A stretch of 64,000 nt of DNA from Gammaproteobacteria bacterium (GTDB lineage: Bacteria; Pseudomonadota; Gammaproteobacteria; Pseudomonadales; Azotimanducaceae), in assembly GCA_020832085.1 (NCBI GenBank), contig JAFIFJ010000044.1:1-64000 (forward strand). Reading direction: 5' to 3'. Below, in pieces: positions 63,509 through 64,000 of the stretch. The position numbers and the translations under genes are program-made. Within the stretch, counting starts at the first letter, position 1, and each line of letters starts with the position of its first letter. The notes under the pieces were generated by a model that saw nothing but the letters and a program-made list of their open reading frames with translations, was not told where the DNA came from and ran no database searches.

Positions 63509-64000
63509 TCGCGCATGCCTTGACCGGGCTGCGATTGCTGCTGGTGGCGCCCACCGTCCTGGGATTCGCCAGGCCGGACCTGCTGGCCCCGATCTGGCTG
63601 CTGGCGTGCATCCTGCTGGCCATCGCCACGGATCTGCTCGATGGCGTCGTCGCCCGGCGCCTGGGCACGGCCTCGGCAGCCGGTCAGCTCTTCGATCACG
63701 GCACGGACTGCCTGTTCGTGACGGCAGCGCTGGCTGCGGCGGCCTATGCGGGACTGCTGACGCCCATCCTGCCGCTGCTGGTGGCGCTGGCCTTTGGGCA
63801 GTACGTGCTGGATTCCCACTTCCTGCATCGGGAGAAGACGCTCAAGACCAGCGTCATCGGGCGCTGGAACGGCATCGGCTACTTCGTGCCGCTGGTGGTG
63901 CTGGCCGTGGCGCGGCTGGAGCTGCAGGCCGGCTTGACGGACTTGCTGTTCGCCGCCGCGGCGCTGTTGGCCTGGCTGCTCGTGATCACCACGGTGGTGT
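63505..64000 (+). CDS. CDP-alcohol phosphatidyltransferase (partial, cut by window end)
   Basis: The first 165 codons are visible and open to the edge. The CDP-alcohol phosphotransferase signature is complete: DLLDGVVARRLGTASAAGQLFDHGTD, fitting DGxxARxxxxxxxxGxxxDxxxD. The enzyme joins a CDP-activated lipid to an alcohol in phospholipid synthesis, and several membrane helices are present. The alcohol cannot be told. The ATG overlaps the stop of the membrane protein gene. Confidence 0.88.
   Translation, partial: MIAHALTGLRLLLVAPTVLGFARPDLLAPIWLLACILLAIATDLLDGVVARRLGTASAAGQLFDHGTDCLFVTAALAAAAYAGLLTPILPLLVALAFGQYVLDSHFLHREKTLKTSVIGRWNGIGYFVPLVVLAVARLELQAGLTDLLFAAAALLAWLLVITTVV

Overview
The window is about 64 kb of GC-rich chromosome from a gammaproteobacterium. 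The best evidence is gene content and order: clpS-clpA-infA-bpt-aat-trxB-ftsK-lolA-rarA-serS-cysG, purB-roxA, hflD-mnmA and cysB/cysH/thrH all look like the Pseudomonas-type gammaproteobacterial backbone. Two carotenoid oxygenases, a TetR-controlled catabolic-looking operon and several REP-like repeats suggest a free-living environmental species. I cannot name the genus. I see no rRNA, tRNA, CRISPR array, insertion sequence or phage gene.

Layout. 1-3.1 kb: end of an unknown gene, an intergenic repeat, then a tightly overlapped minus-strand operon (VWA protein, membrane J-protein, carotenoid oxygenase). 3.1-7.3 kb: YdcH-like protein, cytosolic 5'-nucleotidase, cysB, a CXXC thioredoxin-fold protein overlapping an APS-reductase-type cysH, and thrH. 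7.3-13.1 kb: a SorC-family regulator, a Pst-type ABC importer and a phosphonoacetate hydrolase, with two adjacent palindromes in front of the transporter. This looks like a self-contained phosphonate uptake-and-cleavage island and is the most interesting system here. 13.1-21.2 kb: NTF2-like protein, pabB, prpC, prpD, an RraA-like protein and a large patatin-like protein. 21.3-24.8 kb: a phnDCE-type importer with a fused double permease. 24.8-31 kb: a Yej-type peptide ABC importer. 31-38.4 kb: GNAT protein, ribosomal oxygenase, purB, hflD, mnmA, moaCDE and rluE. 38.6-45.5 kb: cspD, clpS, clpA, infA, bpt, aat and trxB, which hold the adaptor, unfoldase and both transferases of the N-degron pathway. 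45.6-53.7 kb: ftsK, lolA, rarA, serS, cysG and a spermidine-synthase-like protein. 53.7-60.7 kb: a TetR regulator facing a second carotenoid oxygenase, HAD and kinase-like operon, then a hybrid histidine kinase and an MFS transporter. 61-64 kb: a DUF385 protein, an NAD-binding epimerase-like protein, a multi-pass membrane protein and a CDP-alcohol phosphatidyltransferase cut by the window end.

The genes are mostly arranged in short operons with 4-bp ATGA/GTGA/TTGA overlaps, so translational coupling is common. Sulfur assimilation is covered by cysB, cysH and cysG (siroheme), and phosphorus scavenging by the two phosphonate/phosphate-type importers and the hydrolase. Several large intergenic gaps are filled by one mosaic repeat family. 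Two copies, at 143-269 and 16440-16566, are 127 bp long, differ at two positions and lie in opposite orientation.
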